Translations under genes and position numbers: made by a program
Notes under the pieces: model-generated
Database searches by the model: none
What the model saw: only the letters and a program-made list of their open reading frames with translations
What the model was told of the DNA's origin: nothing
Origin: Armatimonadota bacterium
Lineage (GTDB): Bacteria; Armatimonadota; Fimbriimonadia; Fimbriimonadales; Fimbriimonadaceae
Direction of reading: 5' to 3'
Assembly: GCA_018268395.1 (NCBI GenBank)
Contig: JAFDWQ010000001.1
Coordinates: 347,720 to 411,719, forward strand
Length of the DNA stretch: 64,000 nucleotides
Shown: piece by piece, positions 17,253 to 26,078 of the stretch
Numbering within the stretch: position 1 is the stretch's first letter
Layout of the letters: the number at the start of each line of letters is the position of its first letter

Positions 17253-17579
17253 TCAGGCGGCAGCCGACCTTCTACACTGCACTGCGCACTCGCGACAGGT
17301 TTGGGCGCACTTTCGGGTGACGTCGTGGTCGTACTTTTCGCACTCGGCCGCACACCGGTCGCAGACCTGCGCACAGGACGCACAGTCCGCGTTGGAGCCG
17401 CCTCGCATGGTCTGGATCGTTCTGTCGCAGGTGTCCGCGCACTGGTCGCAGATTCGCGCGCACTCCTCCATGCCGGACATGCCGGTCATCTGGCGACATT
17501 CCGTCGCGCACGTTCGGCACTCCGCGGCGCAGCGGGTGCAAGTGTCAATGCATCGGTCGAGTTCTTGGGCTACTGCCAT
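17253..17579 (-). CDS. Cys-rich four-helix copper-storage protein (Csp/DUF326 type)
   Basis: 108 residues with 19 Cys, mostly as CxxxC pairs on predicted helices (RCIDTCTRCAAECRTCATEC, CARICDQCADTC, CASCAQVCDRCAAEC, CAQTCRECAVQC). This is the signature of the Csp family, whose four-helix bundle binds many Cu(I) ions inside. I start at 17579 because GGAGAAGGAC lies just before that ATG. There is no signal peptide, so it would act in the cytosol like Csp3. The outer-membrane His/Met-rich protein gene follows at 16 bp. Its place in the copper island agrees with copper buffering. Confidence 0.88.
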   Translation of the reverse strand: MAVAQELDRCIDTCTRCAAECRTCATECRQMTGMSGMEECARICDQCADTCDRTIQTMRGGSNADCASCAQVCDRCAAECEKYDHDVTRKCAQTCRECAVQCRRSAAA

Positions 17580-17692
17580 GTCCTTCTCCAGTCCGAGCAA
17601 ACACTCGGCACGCACCTACAATGACTCCCGAAACACTGGGCTGGTGCCAAGCCGCCGCTACTTGGGAGGAACTGCTTGCGGACGGACGAGCG

Positions 17693-17764
17693 TCACTCCG
17701 CCGCGAGCGTCAGTAACTGCTGCTCTCGCTCTGACAGCTGCGGTGCTTCCTTGTCGCTGCGCAT
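17693..17764 (-). pseudogene. Possible remnant or leader ORF, 23 codons
   Basis: A good ribosome site (AGAAGGA) precedes an ATG at 17764 encoding MRSDKEAPQLSEREQQLL... and a stop after LAAE. The phrase LSEREQQLLTLAAE resembles the first helix of LuxR/GerE domains, but the rest of the domain is not found in any frame, so it could be a decayed regulator or a short peptide. CTACCCACCAATTGGTAC (17789-17806) upstream is partly palindromic. Confidence 0.3.
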
Positions 17765-17811
17765 GCGGATCCTTCTAGGGTCAGGCTACCCACCAATTGG
17801 TACGGGCCAGC

Positions 17812-18118
17812 CTATCCATGGCCGTGAGTCTTGCGGACAGTCTTCGCTTTGGGAGTCTTGACGTAGGGTTTGGAGGCGTACTTGGCCGAGTTCTTCTTGA
17901 ACGCCGCCGGGCAACTGTTGCAACAGAAGAAGTAGCGGTTGCCTTTGTAGTCGGCGTACAATGTGCCTCTTGGTCGCCCTGTCCATGTCCACCTTGTCAC
18001 CGGTGACCGGGCACGCGATGACGTGCTTTGCGTTCTTGGAGACTCCGTGGCCCAACTGAGCCATGACGAAGCAAGATGCGGCCAGGCACGCGAGGACAGC
18101 CAGTGGCCTGGATCTCAC
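17812..18118 (-). pseudogene. Secreted YHS-domain copper protein, frameshifted
   Basis: The gene starts at a GTG overlapping the cupredoxin stop (GTGA, 18115-18118) and encodes a signal peptide (PLAVLACLAASCFVMAQ) and the first half of a YHS domain (ACPVTGDKVDMDRATK). The second half (YADYKGNRYFFCCNSCPAAFKK, then a Lys-rich tail to 17812) is in another frame. The two join near 17955-17965 if one base is removed, so there is either a real +1 frameshift or a sequencing error. YHS domains use the CP...C...C Cys residues to carry copper. Last gene of the TolC-adaptor-RND-cupredoxin chain. Confidence 0.75.
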
Positions 18119-18498
18119 TTCACCACCACCTTGCCCTTGTACATGCCCATCGGACAAGCAAAGGCAACGTCGCCAGCTTTGTCGGGCTTGAACTTGAAGA
18201 CGACCGTCTGACCTTCTTTCAACGTTTGTTTCATCTTGAGAGACTTGAACTGGACGGTCGAGCCGCAGCCCATGTGCTTGCCGCCCTTGAAGGTGATGGC
18301 GACGGGCTTGCCCTTCTTCACTGCAATGGTGGAAGGTGCGTACTTCCCGTCCGCCACGGTGACCGTAATAGTCTGGACACCCTTGACCTCCTTGGCGGGA
18401 GTCGGCGGTTGCGGATGATGAGCCTCGTGCTGAAGCGCGAGGGCGAGCGACGAGGCCGCGAGAGTCGCGGCGAGGAGGAGCATTGGTCTTGCTTTCAT
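18115..18498 (-). CDS. Secreted cupredoxin-domain protein
   Basis: 127 residues from the ATG at 18498, which overlaps the RND stop (ATGA). A signal peptide (LLLAATLAASSLALA) and a His-rich spacer (QHEAHHPQPP) lead to a Cupredoxin_1 domain: VTVADGKYAPSTIAVKKGKP, then GGKHMGCGSTVQFKSL with candidate ligands His/Met/Cys, then FACPMGMYKGKVVV. The ending CPMGM..GK is typical of the cupredoxins found with copper RND pumps. It should bind copper in the periplasm and may pass it to the pump. The adaptor two genes upstream carries a related domain at its C-terminus. Confidence 0.85.
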   Translation of the reverse strand: MKARPMLLLAATLAASSLALALQHEAHHPQPPTPAKEVKGVQTITVTVADGKYAPSTIAVKKGKPVAITFKGGKHMGCGSTVQFKSLKMKQTLKEGQTVVFKFKPDKAGDVAFACPMGMYKGKVVVK

Positions 18499-21400
18499 GA
18501 TGTTTGAGTGGAAACGTCGGGGCCCCCTAACGTGGAGACATTGGATTCGGCATCGGGGTCGACTGGCCAGTGCCAGTCCCGGTTGAGAAACGTCTTGTTC
18601 AGCCACCGGACAAAGTCGTCCACATAGGTGTGCATGATCGGGATGTCAAAGAGCGAGAGCACCGTGCCACTGATCAGACCGCCGACGACTGCCATCGCCA
18701 ACGGCTGATAGGCATCAAGGCCCGTCTTGGGCGCCAAGGCCACTGGCAGCATGACAAGCAACGTGATTCCTGCCGTCATGAGGATCGGCCGAAGTCGGTC
18801 TGGGCAGGCTCTCCGGATCGCTTGGTCGCGAGGCATACCTCGGTCGCGGTACTTCATGATCAGGTCGATCATCAGCACGGCCGTCGTGAGGTCCATTCCG
18901 GTGAGCACGATGACGCCCAGGATGCTCACCGTCGAGAAAGCTTGATGGGCGAGCCAGAGGGCGACGAAGACGCCAGCCAGCTCCAGTGGCAGCGAAGCCA
19001 GCATTTGCAGCGGCTGCAAGAACCCTCTGAACTGGACGACAAGCACCAGGTACATCATCACTAGCGCCAATCCGAGGCCGCTCAGCAGTCGCCTGAAGCT
19101 GTCCATCATCTGAGTCATGTCGCCGCGCATTTCGATGCCATAGCCCGGCGGAAAGTTGACGGGCTCGATTCCCAGCTTCTTGTTCCCGCTGTACGCGTTC
19201 GCGACGAGGTTCATCACCACGTCCATGCTGGGAAGGTCGCCAAGTCGGTAGTAACCGGTCACCCCAATGACTCTTCGAAGCCCGTCGTGTTCGATCGCAG
19301 TAGGCGCGGTAGTGGGTTCGATGTTCGCGACGGACTTCAGCAAAACCTGCTTTCCACTTGGAGTTGCCAGGTAGAGGTTTTCGAGGTCTTGCGACGTCTT
19401 TCGCGACCCGCCCTCGTAGCGGACGAGGATCGTGTTCTGTCGAAGGTTGGGAAGACGGTAGAACTCGTTCGTCAGGCCCCCTCGTGTGGCGTAGTACGCC
19501 TGCTGGGCAATCTGGTCAGGGCTTAGACCCACTTCCTGAGCACGTTGTAGATCCACGTTGATGCGGTAGTCGGGAACACCCATAGCCCATGTCCGGCCCG
19601 GTTGGTAAAGCTCTGGCATCTTCTCGCCCACCGCCAGCACTTCACGCCCTAGCCGGTCGAGCTCTACCAGGTCGGAACCATAGATGTTCACGTGGATCGG
19701 AGCTGCCGCGGTGGCCATGACGTCCGATCCCATCTCCTTGATCTGGAACCGGCGGACACCGGGAACCGTGCCGAGCGCCTCTCTCTGGATCGAGTCGATG
19801 ACTTTGAAGATGCTGTTCCGGCGATCGCCCTTGTCACTGAAAGTGAGCATCATCGCAGCTCCGTTCACGGCCGGCATCTGATATCCGGTGAAGAACGGAG
19901 ACCACGTCTCGAACATCGATTCAGATCCCAGCTCGATGCTCGCCTTTTGAACTTCCGGATGCTTTCGAATGATGTTTTCGACCTGCTTCACCGCGGCCTC
20001 GGTGCCCGCGAACGACGTGCCCGGCTGCATCTCGAGGAAGGCAGAAGCCTGCCCCGTGTCAGCGAGCGGCATCATCTCCGATCCAATGAAGTAGTAGAAG
20101 GAGAAGCCCAGGATGAGCGTGGCGAGAACGCGGGTGAAGTTCGCGAACCTGTGCTTCAGCAGCCAGTCGATGAGGCGGGCATAGCTGCTCTCCAACTGGT
20201 CCAGGAAGGCTTGGAACGGGTCCAGCACTCTATAGAGCAAGCGCGCAACCGGGCGCTTCCGTTCTTCGGCCCGCACGGCCTCCGGCCGCAGGAGCTTGGA
20301 GGCCAGCAGGGCAGTCAGGGTGAACGAGACGAACATCGATGCGAGCAACCCGAAGATCAGCGGCCAGACCAGTTCGACGAACATGAGGCCGACGATGCCG
20401 CCCGAGAAGATGAGCGGCAAAAGGGCTAGGACGATCATTAGGGTTGAAGCGATGACCGCTACACGGACCTCCGCGATGCCGTCGACCGTGGCCTCCTTGG
20501 CGGTCTTCCCCATGCGCAGGTGTCTCTCGACGGCGTGAATGTCGATGATCGAGTCGTCGACGAGGCGACCGATGCTCAGAAGCAGCCCGATGAGTGTGCC
20601 GCTGTTGAAGGTCATGCCGAACGGCACCATCATGAGGACGGCCATGGCGAGCGACGTCGGTAACGTGACCATGGCGATCAGCGTTCCGCGCCACTCCCCG
20701 AGAAAGAAAAGGACGGCAAGGCCCGTCAAGAGGACGGCAATACCAAGCTCGTGCCACACGTTGTCGAAGAGGATGTCGACGAAGTGGGCGTTGTCGTAGG
20801 CGACATCAAAGTGCAGGCCAGGATTCTCGCTTTCCAGTGTCTTGACGACCTGCATCACCGCGGGAACGACCAGGGCGGAGCTTGCTCCCGGATTCTGGAT
20901 GACGCTGACTGAGACAGACTCGTGGGCCACGCCACTCTTGTTGTCGAGATAGTGGTAGCCGCTTCGGCGCTCCCAGTGTGAGTCTTCGACACGGGCAACG
21001 TCTCGGACGTAGACGACCCGGGGGGAGCCGGCGGCGGTCGTTGCGGTACCCGTTGCCGGAACAGGCGGGGAAGCTCCCATGCCCATGCCGCCGACACCGA
21101 CTGAAGGGGCGGCTTCGGTCTGCTTCCCGGCATCGTTGACCGTCGCCAGTGGATACCCCAAGATGTCGTCCGGGCCCTGCACCCTTGTCGCTACGCGCAC
21201 GATGCCCTCCCGTCCGACGTCGGTGATCGTCCCACCGCTCGTGCTCACGTTCGCGCGGTCAATGGCGTTCCGCACGTCGAGTATTGAGAGCTTGTAGGCG
21301 GCCAACTTGTCCCGATCGACGATGACCTGGAGTTGGCGCCGGTAACCGCCAAAGGGGACGACGGAGTACACGTCGTGGACTGTCTTGAGCCGATTGATCG

Positions 21401-21923
21401 CGGTGTTGTCGGCAAACTGCCGCACCTTCTCCATGGTCCAGCTTTGAGCAGCGTCTCCGCGGAGGGACAGAGTGAGGATCGGCAGGTTCAGCGGATCGAT
21501 CGGCACGACCCAGGAGGGCTTGAGGTTAGCCCCGGTCGCGGGCAGGCTCGACTGCACGACGTTCATAAGGGACTGGATGTCCGTCACAGCCCTTTGCATG
21601 TTCGTCCCGTATGGGAATTCCAGCGTGACGATCGAGAAGCCGTCTTGGGAAGTGCTCCTGACGTAGCGCACCCCCTTCACGTTAATGAGCTGCTCTTCAA
21701 TGGGTTTGGAGATGTACAGCTCCATCTCTTGCGACGAGAGGCCCGGCATCATCGTGACGACACCGACCATCGGGCTCTCCACGTAGGGGGCGAAGCGGCG
21801 CGGCATCCGCCCGATGGACATACCAGCTAGAGCGATCATCGCCACGAAGAAGGCGACGACCGCATAAGGGTGCTCTATCGACCATTGAGGGATCCGGTTC
21901 AGGCCGCTCTGAATCCGTTTCAC
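18495..21923 (-). CDS. RND-family efflux pump, heavy-metal type
   Basis: 1142 residues from a GTG that overlaps the adaptor stop (GTGA, 21920-21923). The protein has the RND plan: first TM at 20-40 (PYAVVAFFVAMIALAGM), large periplasmic loop with SMMPGLSS-like porter start (VTMMPGLSSQEMELYISKPIEEQL), second six-helix block, and GRLVDDSIIDIHAVERHL in TM4, where acidic residues carry protons. A Met/Gly-rich insert (GVGGMGMGASPPVPATG) sits in the first loop. Length is within the family range (about 1020-1150). Flanking adaptor, TolC and cupredoxin genes point to copper or another metal. CusA is the nearest known role, but the substrate is inferred. Confidence 0.9.
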   Translation of the reverse strand: MKRIQSGLNRIPQWSIEHPYAVVAFFVAMIALAGMSIGRMPRRFAPYVESPMVGVVTMMPGLSSQEMELYISKPIEEQLINVKGVRYVRSTSQDGFSIVTLEFPYGTNMQRAVTDIQSLMNVVQSSLPATGANLKPSWVVPIDPLNLPILTLSLRGDAAQSWTMEKVRQFADNTAINRLKTVHDVYSVVPFGGYRRQLQVIVDRDKLAAYKLSILDVRNAIDRANVSTSGGTITDVGREGIVRVATRVQGPDDILGYPLATVNDAGKQTEAAPSVGVGGMGMGASPPVPATGTATTAAGSPRVVYVRDVARVEDSHWERRSGYHYLDNKSGVAHESVSVSVIQNPGASSALVVPAVMQVVKTLESENPGLHFDVAYDNAHFVDILFDNVWHELGIAVLLTGLAVLFFLGEWRGTLIAMVTLPTSLAMAVLMMVPFGMTFNSGTLIGLLLSIGRLVDDSIIDIHAVERHLRMGKTAKEATVDGIAEVRVAVIASTLMIVLALLPLIFSGGIVGLMFVELVWPLIFGLLASMFVSFTLTALLASKLLRPEAVRAEERKRPVARLLYRVLDPFQAFLDQLESSYARLIDWLLKHRFANFTRVLATLILGFSFYYFIGSEMMPLADTGQASAFLEMQPGTSFAGTEAAVKQVENIIRKHPEVQKASIELGSESMFETWSPFFTGYQMPAVNGAAMMLTFSDKGDRRNSIFKVIDSIQREALGTVPGVRRFQIKEMGSDVMATAAAPIHVNIYGSDLVELDRLGREVLAVGEKMPELYQPGRTWAMGVPDYRINVDLQRAQEVGLSPDQIAQQAYYATRGGLTNEFYRLPNLRQNTILVRYEGGSRKTSQDLENLYLATPSGKQVLLKSVANIEPTTAPTAIEHDGLRRVIGVTGYYRLGDLPSMDVVMNLVANAYSGNKKLGIEPVNFPPGYGIEMRGDMTQMMDSFRRLLSGLGLALVMMYLVLVVQFRGFLQPLQMLASLPLELAGVFVALWLAHQAFSTVSILGVIVLTGMDLTTAVLMIDLIMKYRDRGMPRDQAIRRACPDRLRPILMTAGITLLVMLPVALAPKTGLDAYQPLAMAVVGGLISGTVLSLFDIPIMHTYVDDFVRWLNKTFLNRDWHWPVDPDAESNVSTLGGPDVSTQTS

Positions 21924-24274
21924 TTTGGAACAGCCTTGCCCTTCAGCATGTTCATCGGGCACGTGAACTCCAGCTGCCTGCCCTGAGGCTGGGGCGGTAT
22001 CTCGATGGTCACGGGCACGTTGAGAGGCAGTTCCTTGCGGATGCTCAGGCTTGGGAAGATGACTTCCGTCCCGCACGTCTCAGACGCCCTTCGAATGAAG
22101 GTGACCTTGAATGCTCGACCTGCCGGCACCTGGATCGATGGCGGCACATAACCGGCGTCCGTTATCTCGACCACTTGGGGCTTTCCATTAGTGGCGGCAA
22201 CGGGTTGGGAAGGGGCACTGACCCTCGACCCCTCCACCAGGCTGGGCGGCGGGTCGTCCACCAAGAGCTCTCCCGAAGAAAGACCGCTGGACACCGGAAC
22301 AAGACCTCCCGAGGCCGGACCGACCTGAACCTCCTTGCGGGAAACGGTGTACTCGCCGTTGGCCGAGGCTTTTGCGATCCAGGCATAGGATCTGTTGCCT
22401 TGGTCGGCTGTCTCCGTGAGGACGGCCGATGAGGGCACGACCACAGAGTCACGGACAGAACCGACCGTGATGTCCATCGCGAGGTATTGCCCGGGCTTGA
22501 TCTTGCCACCGGTGTTCGGATAGAGCGCCTCGACGATCCCCGTCCGTGACGAGGGATCGAGTCCTGGAGACACGCTTGTGACAGTCGCCAACAGAGGGTG
22601 CTCTTCGTCGCCTCGACTGCGCACTGTGACGCGCGCTCCTGGGGCGATGCGGTCCAGGTCGGACTCCGGAACGTTCGCCTGGAGCCTGATCGGAGAGACT
22701 TGAGCGAGCTTGAGCACGGCCTGCCCAGGGGCAACGACCGTCCCCGGGCTGACGAGTCGCGAAGTCACCAGTCCATCGATGTTCGATTTCAGTTCAGCAA
22801 AGCCGCGCTGGGTCGTCGCTCCTCGCAGACTCGCGGCTGCTTCCGCGACTCCGGCAGCCGACTGTCCAACCTTGCTCTTTGACGCTTTGGCACCAGCCTC
22901 CGAAGTCCGGACGGCTGCTCGCTTGGCAGCAACGTTCGCTTGGGCTTGCTGGACTTTGCGGCCAGCTGCAGAAATCTCGGCGTCAGTCCGCTTGAGCATG
23001 GCCCTCGCCGACGAGACTGCAGACTGGGCCCGCCGGACGTTCTCTCGGGCCTTGTCGACCATCGCGCTCGACTTTCGAGCATCAGACTGCGACTTCTGCC
23101 ATTCGTCTTTGGAGATCACCCCTTTTTCGAACAGAGCGCGCATTCGTTCCAGGTCTTGACGCTGGTACTCCTCGTCCGCCTGCGCAGCCGCAAGTTCCGC
23201 TTCCATCGACTTCACCTCTGCTTCTGCGGAGGTGACCTCGGACTCGGCGCTGCCACGGCCTTGCTGAGTGGCTTCGAGCATCGACCTCGCTTCAGCCAGC
23301 TCCCCTTCTGCCATGCTTGCCTCCGCCTTAGCCTGAGCGATCGAGCCAAGCGCCTGCTGGTACTCGAGCGCAGCTACATCGACCCCCTTCTGAGCCGTGT
23401 TGACTCCGGCTATCTTCTCACCCACCATGGGGTCGAGCTGAGAAGTGTCCAGCCTGGCCAAGACCTGCCCTTTGCGAACCCTGTCGCCGACATAGACTGG
23501 CATCGCCACGATGGCGCCGGTCACACGGGGCACAACGTCTTGCTCGACGAAGCCGACGGCTTGTCCAGAGTAACTGACAGTCGGGGCAAACTCCTTCAGC
23601 TCTGCTTTGACCAAGCGGACGGGGATCACGCCCTCCGGAGCGGGCGCGTTCATCTCCATGACTTGAGCCTCGATCGGGGTCATTGCTCCTTCGCGCCGCT
23701 GCGTCTTGACCGCCCAGACTGCGATGGCCAGGGCCGCGCCAAGGACGAGGAGCGAAAGGAGGACCTGCCTCGTGAAGAGAGACTTTGCGTGGACTCGTTG
23801 ACCAGACTTTCGGATCCGAACGACGACAAAGACGAGTGCAGCGGCCACCAAGAGCCAAGGCCAAAGTGACAGCAGGTTGAAGCCACCCCCTGCCCTCTCC
23901 GTGTCCTCACCTGTCGACAACGGCAATACTGTCTTGCCACTCCCTTGCGGCCCTTCAATCTCGATCGTGGCCTCGTAAGCTCCGCCCATAGCGAAGACTG
24001 CAGGGGCGGTGTACTCTCCTCCGGAAGATCCAGGAGTCGCAAGCTGCTCTCGCTCTCCCATGGACATCCCAGGCATCTTCGCAAGGGTCTTGATCGTGGC
24101 CCCACTGACCGGTTTGCCGGATTGGTCAGTGACCTTGATGAGCAAGGTCGCCCTCCCAACTGGGACGACGGCAGGCTCTGTCCGAAGGTCGACACGGTAA
24201 GGTCCAGCGACGCCTTGGACTGCCGAGGCGAAGCATGCCAACGCGCATGCTAGGAAGCCGCAGATGGTTTTCAT
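21920..24274 (-). CDS. RND periplasmic adaptor fused to FixH/YtkA-like and cupredoxin domains
   Basis: 784 residues, much longer than usual adaptors (about 350-500). Order: signal peptide (1-22); a YtkA/FixH-like beta domain (about 28-115, KVTDQSGKPVSGATIKTLAKMPGM); two TM segments (about 135-155 and 168-188); an HlyD/CusB-type adaptor (about 210-660) with lipoyl half LARLDTSQLDP, a very long Ala/Glu/Lys coiled-coil hairpin (285-480) and second half VSPGTVVAPGQAVLKLA; and a cupredoxin domain (about 690-784) with ETCGTEVIFPSL and FTCPMNMLKGKAV. The Cys/Met of the last part are probable copper ligands. It is coupled by 4-base overlaps to the TolC gene and the RND gene. Confidence 0.85.
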   Translation of the reverse strand: MKTICGFLACALACFASAVQGVAGPYRVDLRTEPAVVPVGRATLLIKVTDQSGKPVSGATIKTLAKMPGMSMGEREQLATPGSSGGEYTAPAVFAMGGAYEATIEIEGPQGSGKTVLPLSTGEDTERAGGGFNLLSLWPWLLVAAALVFVVVRIRKSGQRVHAKSLFTRQVLLSLLVLGAALAIAVWAVKTQRREGAMTPIEAQVMEMNAPAPEGVIPVRLVKAELKEFAPTVSYSGQAVGFVEQDVVPRVTGAIVAMPVYVGDRVRKGQVLARLDTSQLDPMVGEKIAGVNTAQKGVDVAALEYQQALGSIAQAKAEASMAEGELAEARSMLEATQQGRGSAESEVTSAEAEVKSMEAELAAAQADEEYQRQDLERMRALFEKGVISKDEWQKSQSDARKSSAMVDKARENVRRAQSAVSSARAMLKRTDAEISAAGRKVQQAQANVAAKRAAVRTSEAGAKASKSKVGQSAAGVAEAAASLRGATTQRGFAELKSNIDGLVTSRLVSPGTVVAPGQAVLKLAQVSPIRLQANVPESDLDRIAPGARVTVRSRGDEEHPLLATVTSVSPGLDPSSRTGIVEALYPNTGGKIKPGQYLAMDITVGSVRDSVVVPSSAVLTETADQGNRSYAWIAKASANGEYTVSRKEVQVGPASGGLVPVSSGLSSGELLVDDPPPSLVEGSRVSAPSQPVAATNGKPQVVEITDAGYVPPSIQVPAGRAFKVTFIRRASETCGTEVIFPSLSIRKELPLNVPVTIEIPPQPQGRQLEFTCPMNMLKGKAVPK

Positions 24275-25542
24275 TGCTTGCCCCCAGCGGCTCTCATGAG
24301 TCGGGCTCTGGCCAGTGCCAGTTCAAAGTTCGCGCGCGATAGGTCGGACCGCGCCTGCGTCAGCGCCTGCAGCGCGTCAAGCTGTTCCACCAAAATGCTT
24401 TTGCCCACTGCGACGCGTTCGGATACGACTTCGTACGCGCTTTCGGCCGCCTTGGTCGAAGCTTCAGCCGACGCAACGTTTGAGTCTGCGGCTTGGACAT
24501 CGACGAATGCCTGCCGCACCTCCTTCTCGACCGCTAGCTCCGCGCTCCTTAGCTGGGCTTCAGCTTTGGACTTCATGGCTTTCGCCTGTCTCGTTTCTGC
24601 CGCAATACGGCCGCCGTCGAAGACGGGCAGACTGACAGTGAGTCCGGCATTGAGCCCGCCCATGCCGGTCTGGTTGGTAGCGTCAGCCATCGCGACCCCG
24701 TAGACCTGTGGGAGGCTTTGGCTCCGCGCGGCTCGCACTTCTGCCTCGGCTGAGGCTGTCCGGGCACGGGCTGCGACGATTGTTCCTCGAGACTGCTTAC
24801 CTATGCGAAGGGCTTCGTCCAAAGTCAGCACGACGCTTGGTCCCCCTTGCACGCCGACCACAATGTCCTCACTCAGGTCGGCCCCCATTGCCTCCTTCAA
24901 ATCGAGGTCGGCTTTTGTCCGCTCAGCCTTGGCAAGGGTGACTTCCCGCTCTGCCGCAGCCATTTCCGCAGTCGCGCGGTTGACGGCCGCCTCGATCCCT
25001 TTGCCGGCTTCGAGCTGCGCGCGGGTGTTCTTGACCAACTCCTTGGCCGCGACCACTTTGGAGTCGGCCACGCCGACCATCTGGTCTGCCAAGACGACCT
25101 TGTAGAACGCCTCTGTCACCCGGAGATCTAGGTCGGCCCTCGCCTCTGACAGTTCTCCAAGTGCCGCCTTTGCCAGCCAATTCGCCGCTTGGGCCATCGA
25201 CCATTGACGGCTCGCGAACAAGGGGACCATGAGCATGAGGTTGCCGTCGAAGAAGGTGCCGGGGGCGGTCGCCATCAGCGCCTGGGGATCAACCATCGGA
25301 GAGGAGCCAAGGATGCTCGCCTCGTTGCCCGTCGTTCCAAAGCCGTTCGCCGACACCTGGGGCAGGCTCCTGGCAGAAACCGACCTTGATGCTTGGAGGG
25401 TTGCTTCGGCTTCGGCGACGGATGCCTTGAGCACCGGACTGTGCGTGCGAGCTCGGGCTATGGCGTCGTCGAGAGTCAGACGGGTCTGGCCAAGTGCCGC
25501 GCAGGTCGCCAAGGCGAGAATGAGGATCGTAGTCGACCTCAC
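24271..25542 (-). CDS. TolC-family outer-membrane efflux protein
   Basis: 423 residues starting at GTG (GTGA overlap with the preceding gene) and ending in ATGA with the adaptor gene. Signal peptide MRSTTILILALATCAALGQ, then two repeats of the OEP fold: LTLDDAIARARTHSPVLKASVAEAEA and VLTLDEALRIGKQSRGTIVAARART, with long Ala/Glu/Arg helices that form the periplasmic tunnel. It should be the outer-membrane channel for the RND pump encoded two genes downstream. Chain position and overlaps support one transcript. Confidence 0.92.
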   Translation of the reverse strand: MRSTTILILALATCAALGQTRLTLDDAIARARTHSPVLKASVAEAEATLQASRSVSARSLPQVSANGFGTTGNEASILGSSPMVDPQALMATAPGTFFDGNLMLMVPLFASRQWSMAQAANWLAKAALGELSEARADLDLRVTEAFYKVVLADQMVGVADSKVVAAKELVKNTRAQLEAGKGIEAAVNRATAEMAAAEREVTLAKAERTKADLDLKEAMGADLSEDIVVGVQGGPSVVLTLDEALRIGKQSRGTIVAARARTASAEAEVRAARSQSLPQVYGVAMADATNQTGMGGLNAGLTVSLPVFDGGRIAAETRQAKAMKSKAEAQLRSAELAVEKEVRQAFVDVQAADSNVASAEASTKAAESAYEVVSERVAVGKSILVEQLDALQALTQARSDLSRANFELALARARLMRAAGGKQ

Positions 25543-25901
25543 GGAGCCACCACCTTCCGCTGGGCTTCAGTCAGCAGCGCGGTCGCCTGAGCCCAACTTC
25601 GTGATCGCATCGAATCGTATTCGTTGGACAGCCTGCTGTAGTCCATCATGGACGCTTGGACTTGGTCGAGCCGTCCTCGGCTGGGCGCGAAACCGTCCAT
25701 GGCCGCGAGCAACCGGCTCTTCTCGAGTTGCCATTTCGTCCCGATGTCGTTGATGGCGCGCCGCTGCGAAGCCGACAAAGTGATCCTCGGATCGCTCAAT
25801 AAGCTCGATGGCTCTGGCTTCCAAAGCGCTTTGGCCGGGCTTGGCAGTGCGCCAGCGTGGACGCCGCGGGCCGGCTGTGACTGCCAAGATCCGAAGCCCA
25901 C
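25539..25901 (-). CDS. Small LTxxQ/CpxP-like periplasmic protein, start unclear
   Basis: At least 120 residues. ITLSASQRRAINDIGTKW and ATALLTEAQRKVVAP are two LTxxQ-like motifs on helices, as in Spy, CpxP and CnrX-type metal sensors. The GTG at 25901 would begin inside a hydrophobic stretch; the same frame is open upstream and encodes KTRLFGPGTIVAAFAALAIVG, a membrane anchor, but has no ATG, GTG or TTG before it. An ATT at about 26016 follows GAGGAAG. A frameshift with the neighbouring frame (which reads PELEEDYFKLSEKRRVRR) is another explanation. First gene of the efflux chain; probably a periplasmic metal sensor or chaperone. Confidence 0.6.
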   Translation of the reverse strand: MGFGSWQSQPARGVHAGALPSPAKALWKPEPSSLLSDPRITLSASQRRAINDIGTKWQLEKSRLLAAMDGFAPSRGRLDQVQASMMDYSRLSNEYDSMRSRSWAQATALLTEAQRKVVAP

Positions 25902-26078
25902 GATCGCCAGCGCCGCGAAGGCCGCTACGATTGTTCCCGGCCCGAACAGCCTGGTTTTTCGGTGGCACGCACAGGACGCTGCGCCGCACGCGCCTCTTTT
26001 CTGAAAGTTTGAAATAGTCTTCCTCGAGTTCTGGTCGGTGCCGCCCCTCCGCGACGCAGAGGGAGGCCAGGGCGAGAA

